DNA of 9,109 nt from an uncultured Mollicutes bacterium (lineage in GTDB: Bacteria; Bacillota_I; Bacilli_A; RFN20; CAG-826): NCBI GenBank assembly GCA_900545015.1, contig UQXJ01000044.1, positions 1-9,109 on the forward strand. Reading direction: 5' to 3'. The notes beneath the pieces were generated by a model. That model was not told the origin of the DNA, did no database searches, and saw only the letters and a program-made list of their open reading frames with translations. Below are positions 1 through 5,731 of the stretch, in pieces (the stretch's first letter is position 1; each line of letters begins with the position of its first letter). Made by a program: the position numbers and the translations under genes.

Positions 1-1375
1 CGACGTCATCGCCTGCGTTTAATTTATCTGTTTTTTCAAAGCCTGCAAGTTGTATTGCTGACTTTTCAACGAGATTTTCTTTTTCATAATCTCCATAAGG
101 AGTTTGCGTATAAATTTCAACAACAGATTTACCTGCAACTTCACCAGTATTCTTTACGTTGACGGTAACTGTGAGGGTACCATCACCATTATCTTTAACG
201 CCCTTTAAGGTTTGTGCAAAAGTAGTGTAGGAAAGTCCGTGTCCAAAAGGATAAGTTACTTCCTTAGCATAATCCCAAGCACCTTTTGAAGCGTAAACTC
301 CTACAGTGGAATTTGCTCCATATCTATTCAAAATTACGTCCTCGTAACGGGTTTCATAATATTTATAACCTACGTAAATATTTTCCGCATATACGAGATT
401 ATTGGTGCTCATCGCGCCGAAATTTTGCATTGCAGGGGCAGAAAGTGAACTTGTAGAATATGTATCGACTAATTTACCTGAAGGATTAACTTCGCCAGTA
501 AGTAAATCCGCCACACCATAGAAACCGGTACTCATTCCAGGGCCTCCAATCCAAAGGCAGGCGTCTACTTTGTATTCATCGAGCCATCCGACTTCCATAG
601 TATTACAAGTGTTGAGAAGAACTATAATCTTATTAAATGTGCCGTTTTCTTTATATTCTTTAACAAGATTAAGCATATCCTTTTCGTTTTTACTGAGTCC
701 AAGAATCGAATGAACGGTGCCATCGCTATCTGTATAATTTGTAATTAAGTCGTCGTTTTCGCCAGCTTCACGCGAAAGCGTTACTATCGCAGCTCCGTTA
801 TATGAAGCAAATGAGCTTTTAACCGATTCGCTATATGCGGAAAGAGGTGCTTCAGCAACCGATTTATAGTTTCTTTCATATGAAAGTCCGCTATATAAGT
901 CAGTCAATGTAGTGTTGTACTTTATATTGCGACTTTCTAAAGCTTCTAAGAAAGATACTGTTCTTTGAGAACCGCCGCCGCCTGAATGTGAACGGTAGTA
1001 AGGTGCAACGCTAGTATAACCGAAGAGGCTTACCTTTTTTTGTTCTGCTGCTGTAAGAGGAAGTGCATTATTGTCGTTTTTTAAAAGAACTGCGCTCTCT
1101 TCCTCTTCGCTTTCGATAAATTTCTCCGCTGCTTCGTTTTTAGCCTTTAACTCGTCTTTGGTAAAATTGTTTATATCTTTTGAGAATTCACTCTTAAAGT
1201 AAGTTGGGACTTCTTGCGTTCCGTTTTCCTTTTTTACATATATTGAAGTTGGTGTGTTAAGCGCCTTATTAATAAAGCCAGCACTATTAAACATCCCAAC
1301 GGTAAGCCCGTTTATTGTAAAGAAAAGGAATATGGATACTGCCGAAGACCCTCTGAAAAATTTAGATGACTTCAT
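1..1375 (-). CDS. Membrane-anchored glycoside hydrolase family 3 protein, permuted domain order, 3' end outside window
   Basis: 458 codons are visible without a stop, and the gene runs off the left edge. The start is ATG 1373-1375 with GGAGGG 8 bases upstream. A basic N-terminus and a hydrophobic stretch (about residues 12-35) suggest a signal anchor. GH3 alpha/beta-sandwich motifs then follow at once: AVLLKNDNNALPL (95-107), GGGGSQRT (132-139), WIGGPG (275-280), ADLLTGEVNPSGKL (289-302) and YPFGHGLSYTTF (375-386). The fibronectin-III-like domain starts near 387 (VTVNVKNTGEVAG, 403-415) and continues to the edge. In usual GH3 enzymes the TIM barrel with the catalytic aspartate precedes the sandwich. 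Here it is absent upstream, so it should follow beyond the window, as in the reversed-order Butyrivibrio and Ruminococcus beta-glucosidases. The likely role is hydrolysis of beta-linked glucosides or xylosides at the cell surface. Substrate and activity cannot be judged without the barrel. The lipoprotein gene lies 18 bases upstream, probably in the same operon. Confidence 0.88.
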   Translation of the reverse strand, partial: MKSSKFFRGSSAVSIFLFFTINGLTVGMFNSAGFINKALNTPTSIYVKKENGTQEVPTYFKSEFSKDINNFTKDELKAKNEAAEKFIESEEEESAVLLKNDNNALPLTAAEQKKVSLFGYTSVAPYYRSHSGGGGSQRTVSFLEALESRNIKYNTTLTDLYSGLSYERNYKSVAEAPLSAYSESVKSSFASYNGAAIVTLSREAGENDDLITNYTDSDGTVHSILGLSKNEKDMLNLVKEYKENGTFNKIIVLLNTCNTMEVGWLDEYKVDACLWIGGPGMSTGFYGVADLLTGEVNPSGKLVDTYSTSSLSAPAMQNFGAMSTNNLVYAENIYVGYKYYETRYEDVILNRYGANSTVGVYASKGAWDYAKEVTYPFGHGLSYTTFAQTLKGVKDNGDGTLTVTVNVKNTGEVAGKSVVEIYTQTPYGDYEKENLVEKSAIQLAGFEKTDKLNAGDDV

Positions 1376-1383
1376 TTAGCTTT

Positions 1384-1389
1384 CCCTCC
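1384..1389 (-). promoter_or_regulatory. Ribosome binding site of the GH3 gene
   Basis: GGAGGG on the minus strand lies 8 bases before ATG 1373-1375, in the 18-base gap after the lipoprotein stop codon. It supports a genuine gene start here, and so supports a GH3 protein that truly begins with the sandwich domain rather than a fragment of a longer upstream frame. Confidence 0.85.
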
Positions 1390-1393
1390 GAAG

Positions 1394-2278
1394 TTAAGCT
1401 TTAACGTGATCCGTTTGCTTTGAATATTTGCCTTTTAAATTTTGATCGCCATATGTTTTAGAAGGAGTAAGTCTTCTTGTAACGTCGCTTTTGGATATTG
1501 TTCCACCGAAAGTATAGGTTTTAAATCCTCCGCCTGGAAGAGCTTCAGTTCTTGCTGCCCATTCATATTTGAAAGTGAAGGTGCCATCGGCATTCTTTGT
1601 TACATAAAGTTCACGATATTCATCAGCAGGATTTTCACTGATATTTGAATTATAATTTTTCATAGCTATTACAAGTTCAGTGCCGTTCCAACTCCATTTA
1701 CCGCTATTTGTGCCATATTGCCAATACTCATTGTTCCATTGAACGCCATAAGACTCAACGTGGCCATCACCATAGAAATATATCTTGTCATTAGTACCTA
1801 CTGTAAAAATAACTGTATCCGGTGAATTTGGATCTTGTACGGTTAAGGGTTGAGTAAGATTATAGGTGAGGTCGTATCCTTGGCATGTAGTCTTATATTC
1901 GATATAAATTTCAGTATCGTTTCTTGTCATTGGTGCAGTAAGTTCTACATCTTGATCCTCGTAAACCCAATTTTCCTCGTCAACTAATACGCTTGCTTGC
2001 TTTCTTATAAATTGATAGCCGCTTGTTACGTTTTTGGTTGCCCCATCTGAATAAATTTCTTGAAGCAAGAAGTCGCCTTCATCAAACGTATCGCCATAAA
2101 GATAATTGACTTCAGGTGCATTTAAAATAACGACATCTTTTATAAAAGGTGTCTTTTCGCATGAGCTGTTACCGCCATTGCCTCCTTCGTTTCCGCTTCC
2201 ACAAGCAGTAAGCCCTAACGTTGTTGCAACGAGTGCAAACATAGCCGTTACGGGAATAAACTTTTTAAAGTTTCTCAT
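1394..2278 (-). CDS. Putative lipoprotein with bacterial Ig-like region and unknown C-terminal domain
   Basis: 294 residues, starting at ATG 2276-2278, which has GGAGG 7 bases upstream. The frame extends to a GTG at 2320, but that has no ribosome site and would put 14 residues in front of the signal peptide. The N-terminus (basic RNFKK, hydrophobic core, LTAC lipobox with Cys26) is a type II signal peptide, followed by a Gly/Asn-rich linker. It should therefore be lipid-anchored on the outer face of the membrane. Residues about 45-148 resemble a bacterial Ig-like domain (YGDTFDEGDF, then YSDGATKNVTSGY). Cys40 and Cys132 could form a disulfide. Residues about 149-294 are rich in aromatics and predicted strands (KIYFYGDGHVESYG, GKWSWNGTELVI) and vaguely recall lipocalin-like lipoprotein domains, but I do not recognise the family. 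It precedes the GH3 gene by 18 bases. Carbohydrate binding or wall attachment is a guess. Confidence 0.8.
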   Translation of the reverse strand: MRNFKKFIPVTAMFALVATTLGLTACGSGNEGGNGGNSSCEKTPFIKDVVILNAPEVNYLYGDTFDEGDFLLQEIYSDGATKNVTSGYQFIRKQASVLVDEENWVYEDQDVELTAPMTRNDTEIYIEYKTTCQGYDLTYNLTQPLTVQDPNSPDTVIFTVGTNDKIYFYGDGHVESYGVQWNNEYWQYGTNSGKWSWNGTELVIAMKNYNSNISENPADEYRELYVTKNADGTFTFKYEWAARTEALPGGGFKTYTFGGTISKSDVTRRLTPSKTYGDQNLKGKYSKQTDHVKA

Positions 2279-2285
2279 AGTGTTT

Positions 2286-2290
2286 CCTCC
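2286..2290 (-). promoter_or_regulatory. Ribosome binding site deciding the lipoprotein start
   Basis: GGAGG on the minus strand, 7 bases before ATG 2276-2278. It favours this ATG over the upstream in-frame GTG at 2318-2320, which has no comparable site. Confidence 0.85.
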
Positions 2291-2307
2291 ATAAATGATT
2301 ATTATTT

Positions 2308-2321
2308 TGTGATTTTTCACA
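2308..2321. promoter_or_regulatory. Short inverted repeat TGTGA-N4-TCACA upstream of the lipoprotein gene
   Basis: Perfect 5-base arms flank four Ts, 30 bases upstream of the chosen lipoprotein start. It lies where an operator or promoter would be expected. The arms match those of CRP/FNR-family boxes, but the spacer is 4 rather than the usual 6, so that assignment is not supported. It may be chance in AT-rich DNA. Confidence 0.2.
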
Positions 2322-2333
2322 CACCAATAAATT

Positions 2334-2369
2334 AAAAGAAAAAGGACATTGAGTAAATATCAATGTCCT
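2334..2369 (-). terminator. Intrinsic terminator after the two-component system
   Basis: On the minus strand AGGACATTGA pairs perfectly with TCAATGTCCT (plus-strand arms 2343-2352 and 2360-2369, 7-base loop). A T-rich tract follows (TTTTTCTTTT, overlapping the last stem base). It begins 26 bases after the kinase stop codon and about 55 bases before the lipoprotein ribosome site. It should end the kinase transcript. If readthrough is regulated it could also act as an attenuator for the lipoprotein/GH3 pair. Confidence 0.8.
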
Positions 2370-2405
2370 AAGTCGTGATTTTTTGTCCTAAGTCGTCATT
2401 TTTTG
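2364..2405. repeat. Two-copy direct repeat, 20-base period, core TGTCCTAAGTCGT
   Basis: The 13-base core TGTCCTAAGTCGT occurs at 2364-2376 and again at 2384-2396. Each copy is followed by G or C and then ATTTTTT, so the units match over 22 bases with one mismatch. The second copy overlaps the kinase TGA stop (2396-2398), and the first supplies the TGTCCT of the terminator arm. An inverted AGGACA lies at 2343-2348. It could be an operator for a dimeric regulator (two sites on one DNA face) or a leftover transposon end with tandem binding sites. The sequence alone does not decide. Confidence 0.75.
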
Positions 2406-3763
2406 CTTAAAGGAAACAAAATATTTATTCTGAATACACCGTTAGCGGCAGAGCAAGAAAAGCTGCCTCCGTACTTATCTGCTATCAGTTTTATGCTTTT
2501 CATTCCAAAACCATGATATTGCTTGTCCATCTTCGAGGAAATTGGCACGCCATTACTCATTTCTGGTTTTTTCGCATAGCTATTTTCCATACAGAAAAAT
2601 ACTTGACCTGCAACAGGTCTAATATTTATATCTATTATGCGTTTGCTTTCATCTTCGACTTTGTCAACGGCTTCGATAGCGTTTTCAAGCATATTACCAA
2701 ATAGCGAGCACATATCCGAAGCGCTTATAAAATCTAATTGCGAAGCATCCGCTATGACTGTTAGCTTGATATTATGTGCAGAACAATATAGGCTTCGGTC
2801 AGCAATAAGCGTATCTATTATTTCATTACCTGTTTTGACGGTTAACTCGTAAATGTTTACGAGTTCATTCAATTCGGATACATTAACGCCACCGTTTTTT
2901 CCTGCCATAGTGATATAGTGTTTTATGTCATGGCACTTTATACTTATAAGTTCCATGTCTTTTTTAAGCTTTTCAAAATGCCTGCGTTCGGATTGGTTAA
3001 GATTATTGACGATAAGCAAGTCGTTTTTATAAGAACCTGCTTCAAGCATATTGTAATAAAATACTAGTATAAAGATACAACAAACAACGAGTAGGAGCTT
3101 ACCAAATATTGAGGTTGCGATATTAAATGAAGCGAACACGTCACAAAAGACATTAAATATAAGCACGATCATAAGCGTAGAGCCTGTGATAAAGCATACA
3201 TTTTTTTGAGCAAAGCCTACTGGCGAAATTTTATTGGTCTTTCGTGCTACTAGAAAATAAGAGAGCATAAGCACAATTGATGCGATAGCAAGCTGAATAA
3301 GCATGCATAGAAAGTAGCCGCATACAAATGCAAGATTGACATCCACAAAATGAAATAGCTTATATATAGTGCTTTCAAGATTAGTTGCAATGTTTATTGT
3401 TGAATAAATACCATAAAAAATATGCTGACAGGCGTAACCGGCAAGCCCTGATAAAAGGCAGGTCGTAAATGGTTCGTCGTAGCAAAGTTTATTAGCTATT
3501 ACTGTTAAGGCAAACATTGAAAGGTATAAGACGATGACAGCAATGTTTGTCCATACTATTTCTTTATATATAATATCGACAATATAATAGGGTATGGTAA
3601 GCGCTACACTTAAAGATAATACGATAAGTAAAGAAATGCTATATCTTAAGACAAATTTATCTTTTCTTTTGTAATTTAAAGAGAAAAGAAATTCACCACA
3701 AAAAGTTACTATTATAAAGATTACCGAGCCGCCGATATAGGACAACAAATATGAAAAATCCAT
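2396..3763 (-). CDS. Membrane sensor histidine kinase, GHKL (AgrC/VirS-like) family
   Basis: 455 residues. The N-terminal half (about 1-240) is hydrophobic with roughly six to seven membrane segments and no large extracellular domain, as in peptide-sensing or integral-membrane-signal kinases. A linker helix (about 250-277) leads to the phosphoacceptor box KCHDIKHYI, with His278 (His282 also present). The GHKL ATPase domain follows: N-box GNMLENAIEAV (356-366) and G-box HGFGMKSI (417-424). As in the HPK10/AgrC group, the canonical D-box is not evident. It should autophosphorylate and pass phosphate to the LytTR regulator encoded just upstream. That gene's stop lies one base before this ATG (3761-3763), so translation is probably coupled. 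The signal is unknown, and no small pheromone-precursor gene is visible beside it. The coding sequence ends in a TGA that falls inside the 20-base direct repeat. Confidence 0.88.
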   Translation of the reverse strand: MDFSYLLSYIGGSVIFIIVTFCGEFLFSLNYKRKDKFVLRYSISLLIVLSLSVALTIPYYIVDIIYKEIVWTNIAVIVLYLSMFALTVIANKLCYDEPFTTCLLSGLAGYACQHIFYGIYSTINIATNLESTIYKLFHFVDVNLAFVCGYFLCMLIQLAIASIVLMLSYFLVARKTNKISPVGFAQKNVCFITGSTLMIVLIFNVFCDVFASFNIATSIFGKLLLVVCCIFILVFYYNMLEAGSYKNDLLIVNNLNQSERRHFEKLKKDMELISIKCHDIKHYITMAGKNGGVNVSELNELVNIYELTVKTGNEIIDTLIADRSLYCSAHNIKLTVIADASQLDFISASDMCSLFGNMLENAIEAVDKVEDESKRIIDINIRPVAGQVFFCMENSYAKKPEMSNGVPISSKMDKQYHGFGMKSIKLIADKYGGSFSCSAANGVFRINILFPLSKK

Positions 3764-3764
3764 T

Positions 3765-4478
3765 TTAGATACTTCCGCCTTTTGCTATCCAATTATTGAA
3801 TTGCATCATGAAATTTTTCTTTTTTGAGCGGCTTATCTCTAAAATATCATCACCGACTTTGACTGTGTAGCCGCTTATATTTTTTATAAATGTAGGATTG
3901 ACGAGAAAACAGCTGTTGCAGAGCATAAAATCATATGTCTCGAGCTGATTGGAGAGCGAACTTAAAGTGTTTCTACCTTCAATGGTTCCACTTGAAGTAT
4001 GATAAATGCATTTATGTCCTGATACTTCGATATACATTAAGTCTCTAAGTAAAATTCTAAATTTAGTAGTACCGCTTGAAATAATAAGCACCTTATCGTC
4101 ACGGCTTTTTATGGTATAAATAGCACGGTTCATTTTCTGCTCGAAATCGAAATAGGATACTGGTTTTTTAATAAATGCGCTTGCACCTACATCATATCCT
4201 TTTACGGCATAATCTCCCATATTGGTAATAAAAATAAGAAGCACCGAACTATCAAGTTCACGTAATTTATGCGAAGCTTGCATGCCATCCATATTAGGCA
4301 TCATTATGTCCATAAATATAAGGTCATAGGCGGGCTTATAATTATCAAGTAACGCAAGAGGATCTTTGAAAACGGTGACGTTAAATTCTTCACCTGATTT
4401 CTTACCGTAGTCTAAAAGATAATCATATATTAAATCCGAAGCTACTTTTTCATCTTCAACTATAGCGATATTAATCAT
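3765..4478 (-). CDS. Response regulator with LytTR DNA-binding domain (AgrA/VirR-like)
   Basis: 237 residues, the usual length for this family. The receiver domain (about 1-120) has the acidic pair Glu8-Asp9, phosphoacceptor Asp57 in FMDIMMPNMDG, switch Thr85 in FITN, and Lys105-Pro106. The C-terminal part (about 130-233) is a LytTR domain: RDLMYIEVSGHKCIYHT, the EGRNTLSSLSNQL helix, and FMLCNSCFLVNPTFIKNI. LytTR proteins bind paired direct repeats near promoters and activate transcription. The gene is first in its operon, with the cognate kinase one base downstream. GAGGG lies 8 bases before ATG 4476-4478, and a strong promoter is about 65 bases upstream. Its targets may include its own promoter and the lipoprotein/GH3 pair past the kinase, but that is inference. 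Confidence 0.92.
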   Translation of the reverse strand: MINIAIVEDEKVASDLIYDYLLDYGKKSGEEFNVTVFKDPLALLDNYKPAYDLIFMDIMMPNMDGMQASHKLRELDSSVLLIFITNMGDYAVKGYDVGASAFIKKPVSYFDFEQKMNRAIYTIKSRDDKVLIISSGTTKFRILLRDLMYIEVSGHKCIYHTSSGTIEGRNTLSSLSNQLETYDFMLCNSCFLVNPTFIKNISGYTVKVGDDILEISRSKKKNFMMQFNNWIAKGGSI

Positions 4479-4486
4479 TTTCTCTT

Positions 4487-4491
4487 CCCTC
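4487..4491 (-). promoter_or_regulatory. Ribosome binding site of the response regulator gene
   Basis: GAGGG on the minus strand, 8 bases before ATG 4476-4478, supporting this start. Confidence 0.75.
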
Positions 4492-4548
4492 TTAACTATA
4501 GATATGAGTTTGCTTTAAAAAACAAATAGAGATATCCTTGTTTGCAAA

Positions 4549-4577
4549 TTTATAGCATATTTTTGCTTTTTTATCAA
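4549..4577 (-). promoter_or_regulatory. Promoter of the two-component system operon
   Basis: On the minus strand a -35 TTGATA (plus coordinates 4572-4577) is followed after exactly 17 bases by a -10 TATAAA (4549-4554). Each has one or two mismatches to the vegetative consensus. Transcription should start near 4542, giving a leader of about 65 bases. Immediately upstream of the -35, minus-strand ACCGTTAGA (4583-4591) resembles the half-site reported for LytTR proteins. No clear partner lies about 21 bases away, so autoregulation is only a possibility. Confidence 0.7.
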
Positions 4578-4618
4578 TCGACTCTAACGGTCGGAGCATC
4601 AAGATGATTTAATTTCTT

Positions 4619-4642
4619 TTGCTTCACAAAGCAATATTGCTT
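4619..4642. repeat. Palindrome AAGCAATATTGCTT with adjacent inverted TTGCTT arm
   Basis: Bases 4629-4642 are a perfect 14-base palindrome, and TTGCTT at 4619-4624 can also pair with the AAGCAA at 4629-4634 (loop CACA). It lies about 40-70 bases upstream of the -35 of the two-component promoter and past the degV terminators, a position suited to an upstream operator. No run of T follows it on the minus strand (AAAAGAAATT follows), so it is not an obvious terminator. Confidence 0.45.
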
Positions 4643-4672
4643 CTCATGAAGTAGGAAAGAATATATCTTAGG

Positions 4673-4708
4673 AAAAAGATGTAACTACAAAAGATTTAGT
4701 AGTTACAT
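4673..4708 (-). terminator. Second (downstream) terminator of the ABC/degV transcript
   Basis: On the minus strand ATGTAACTAC pairs with GTAGTTACAT (plus-strand arms 4679-4688 and 4699-4708, 10-base loop). C and five Ts follow. The T tract is short, so this looks like a weaker backup about 20 bases beyond the end of the main terminator. Confidence 0.6.
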
Positions 4709-4714
4709 ATCCTT

Positions 4715-4755
4715 AAAAAATAAAAAAAGATGAAATAAAAATTAATTATTTCATC
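4715..4755 (-). terminator. Main intrinsic terminator after degV
   Basis: On the minus strand GATGAAATAA pairs with TTATTTCATC (plus-strand arms 4729-4738 and 4746-4755, 7-base loop). A long T-rich tract follows (TTTTTTTATTTTTT). The hairpin begins 33 bases after the degV stop. The stem is AT-rich but perfect over 10 pairs and the T tract is strong. Confidence 0.8.
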
Positions 4756-4788
4756 ATTTAGTGAAAATAGTTGAGATTTGCAGGGTTT

Positions 4789-5676
4789 TTAGTTCATTCT
4801 CTTCTTTCCAAAGAAGAATAAAGCAACTGTTCCTGGTCCTGTATGACTTCCAATTGTAGTGCCAATATCAAAGATTTGAACTTTGCCTTTTAATTTAGGA
4901 AAGTTTTCTTCAACAAGTTCTGCAACAGCTTTAGCATCATCTAAACATGCAGAATTTGAGATAAAACATTTTCCATCATAGTCTTTTCCGTTTTCAGCAT
5001 TTTCAATCATTTTATTAACGATTGCTTTAATGACATTTTTCTTGCCTCTAACTTTTTCTCTTACAATAAGTTTTCCTTCATAATTAACATTTAATAAAGG
5101 ACAAATGTGTAAAGCATTTCCAATAAAGCCACTTACTTTAGAAACTCTTCCACCTCTAACATAGTACTTTAAATCTGTTGAGAAGAACCAATGATTTAAT
5201 TCAAGTTTATGATCTTCTGTATAAAGTCTACATTCTTCAACACCTTTTCCTTCATCCCTTAAATCACAAATCTTATCAACTAAAAGTCCATATCCACTGC
5301 TTGCAGCAAGTGAATCAACAATATATAACTTGTTTTGATATTTAGCTTCAATCATAGATTTTGCTAACATTGCGGAGTTATAAGAACCACTTAATCCACT
5401 AGAAAAATCTATGTGTAGAACATCTTTCCCAGTTGCTAACAATTTTTCAAAATATTCAACATATTCGCCAACACTAATTTGGCTAGTTTTTGTCATCAAG
5501 CCATCTTCCATAGCTTTATAAAACTTTGAAATAGGCATAGTTTTACCAAAATCATCTATTAAACATTCATCATTCAAATAGTAATGAAAACATATTGTGC
5601 TTATTTCTCTTTTTAAATAATATTCAGCATTCAAATCGCTTGTTGAGCAACAACTTAAAATAAATTTACTTTCCAT
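4789..5676 (-). CDS. degV: DegV family protein (fatty-acid-binding, FakB-like)
   Basis: 295 residues, full length for the family. The start is ATG 5674-5676, with GGAG 8 bases upstream. An in-frame TTG at 5718 would add 14 residues without a ribosome site. Family features are a Rossmann-like N-terminal start (STSDL, 11-15), TSQIS (64-68, usually TSQPS), FSSGLSGSYNSA (91-102), VDSLAASSGYG (120-130), RGGRVSK (174-180), and IGSHTGPGT (275-283) near the end. DegV/FakB proteins bind a fatty acid between two domains, and some present it to the kinase FakA for entry into phospholipid synthesis. No FakA or acyltransferase gene is in view, so the exact role stays open. The gene follows the ABC permease after 55 bases with no terminator between, so it is probably co-transcribed. 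A perfect TATAAT just upstream may give it its own promoter. Confidence 0.93.
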   Translation of the reverse strand: MESKFILSCCSTSDLNAEYYLKREISTICFHYYLNDECLIDDFGKTMPISKFYKAMEDGLMTKTSQISVGEYVEYFEKLLATGKDVLHIDFSSGLSGSYNSAMLAKSMIEAKYQNKLYIVDSLAASSGYGLLVDKICDLRDEGKGVEECRLYTEDHKLELNHWFFSTDLKYYVRGGRVSKVSGFIGNALHICPLLNVNYEGKLIVREKVRGKKNVIKAIVNKMIENAENGKDYDGKCFISNSACLDDAKAVAELVEENFPKLKGKVQIFDIGTTIGSHTGPGTVALFFFGKKRMN

Positions 5677-5697
5677 AATATTTTCTCCAACTTCAAA

Positions 5698-5703
5698 ATT
5701 ATA
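5698..5703 (-). promoter_or_regulatory. Possible -10 element of an internal degV promoter
   Basis: A perfect TATAAT on the minus strand lies 21 bases upstream of the degV ATG, in the permease-degV gap. The -35 position 17 bases away reads TTTTAA, a poor match, and the predicted leader would be only about 15 bases. It is suggestive of independent degV expression but may be chance in AT-rich DNA. Confidence 0.35.
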
Positions 5704-5731
5704 AAGTGGAGACAGCAATTTTAAAAGAAAA

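Larger units (their letters stand above)
4479..4788. other. Intergenic region between the two-component system and degV
   Basis: This 310-base gap holds no credible gene on either strand. From right to left it contains two terminators for the degV transcript (4715-4755 and 4673-4708), a perfect palindrome with a nearby inverted arm (4619-4642), the promoter of the two-component system (4549-4577), its short leader and its ribosome site. It is also where base composition changes between the two halves of the window. Confidence 0.8.

Noticed and set aside
2279..2320. Longer lipoprotein start at GTG 2318-2320
   Set aside because: It has no ribosome site and would place 14 extra residues before a complete signal peptide. 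The ATG at 2276-2278 has GGAGG at the right distance.
2308..2321. CRP/FNR box upstream of the lipoprotein
   Set aside because: The arms fit (TGTGA and TCACA) but the spacer is 4 rather than 6 bases. It is kept only as an unassigned inverted repeat.
1442..2852. Four small plus-strand open frames antisense to the lipoprotein and kinase genes
   Set aside because: They have no ribosome sites or recognisable domains and overlap strong minus-strand genes, so they are shadows.
2343..4591. Complete IS21-type element bounded by the TGTCCTAAGTCGT repeat
   Set aside because: No transposase gene and no inverted copy of the 13-base core were seen on the other side. At most a solo end is present.
4479..4788. 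Small peptide (pheromone) gene, riboswitch or tRNA in the intergenic region
   Set aside because: No open frame with a ribosome site, no tRNA cloverleaf and no recognised riboswitch core was found. The structure is explained by terminators, a palindrome and a promoter.
5677..5718. Longer degV start at TTG 5716-5718
   Set aside because: There is no ribosome site. ATG 5674-5676 has GGAG 8 bases upstream, and DegV proteins normally begin close to the STSDL-like motif.
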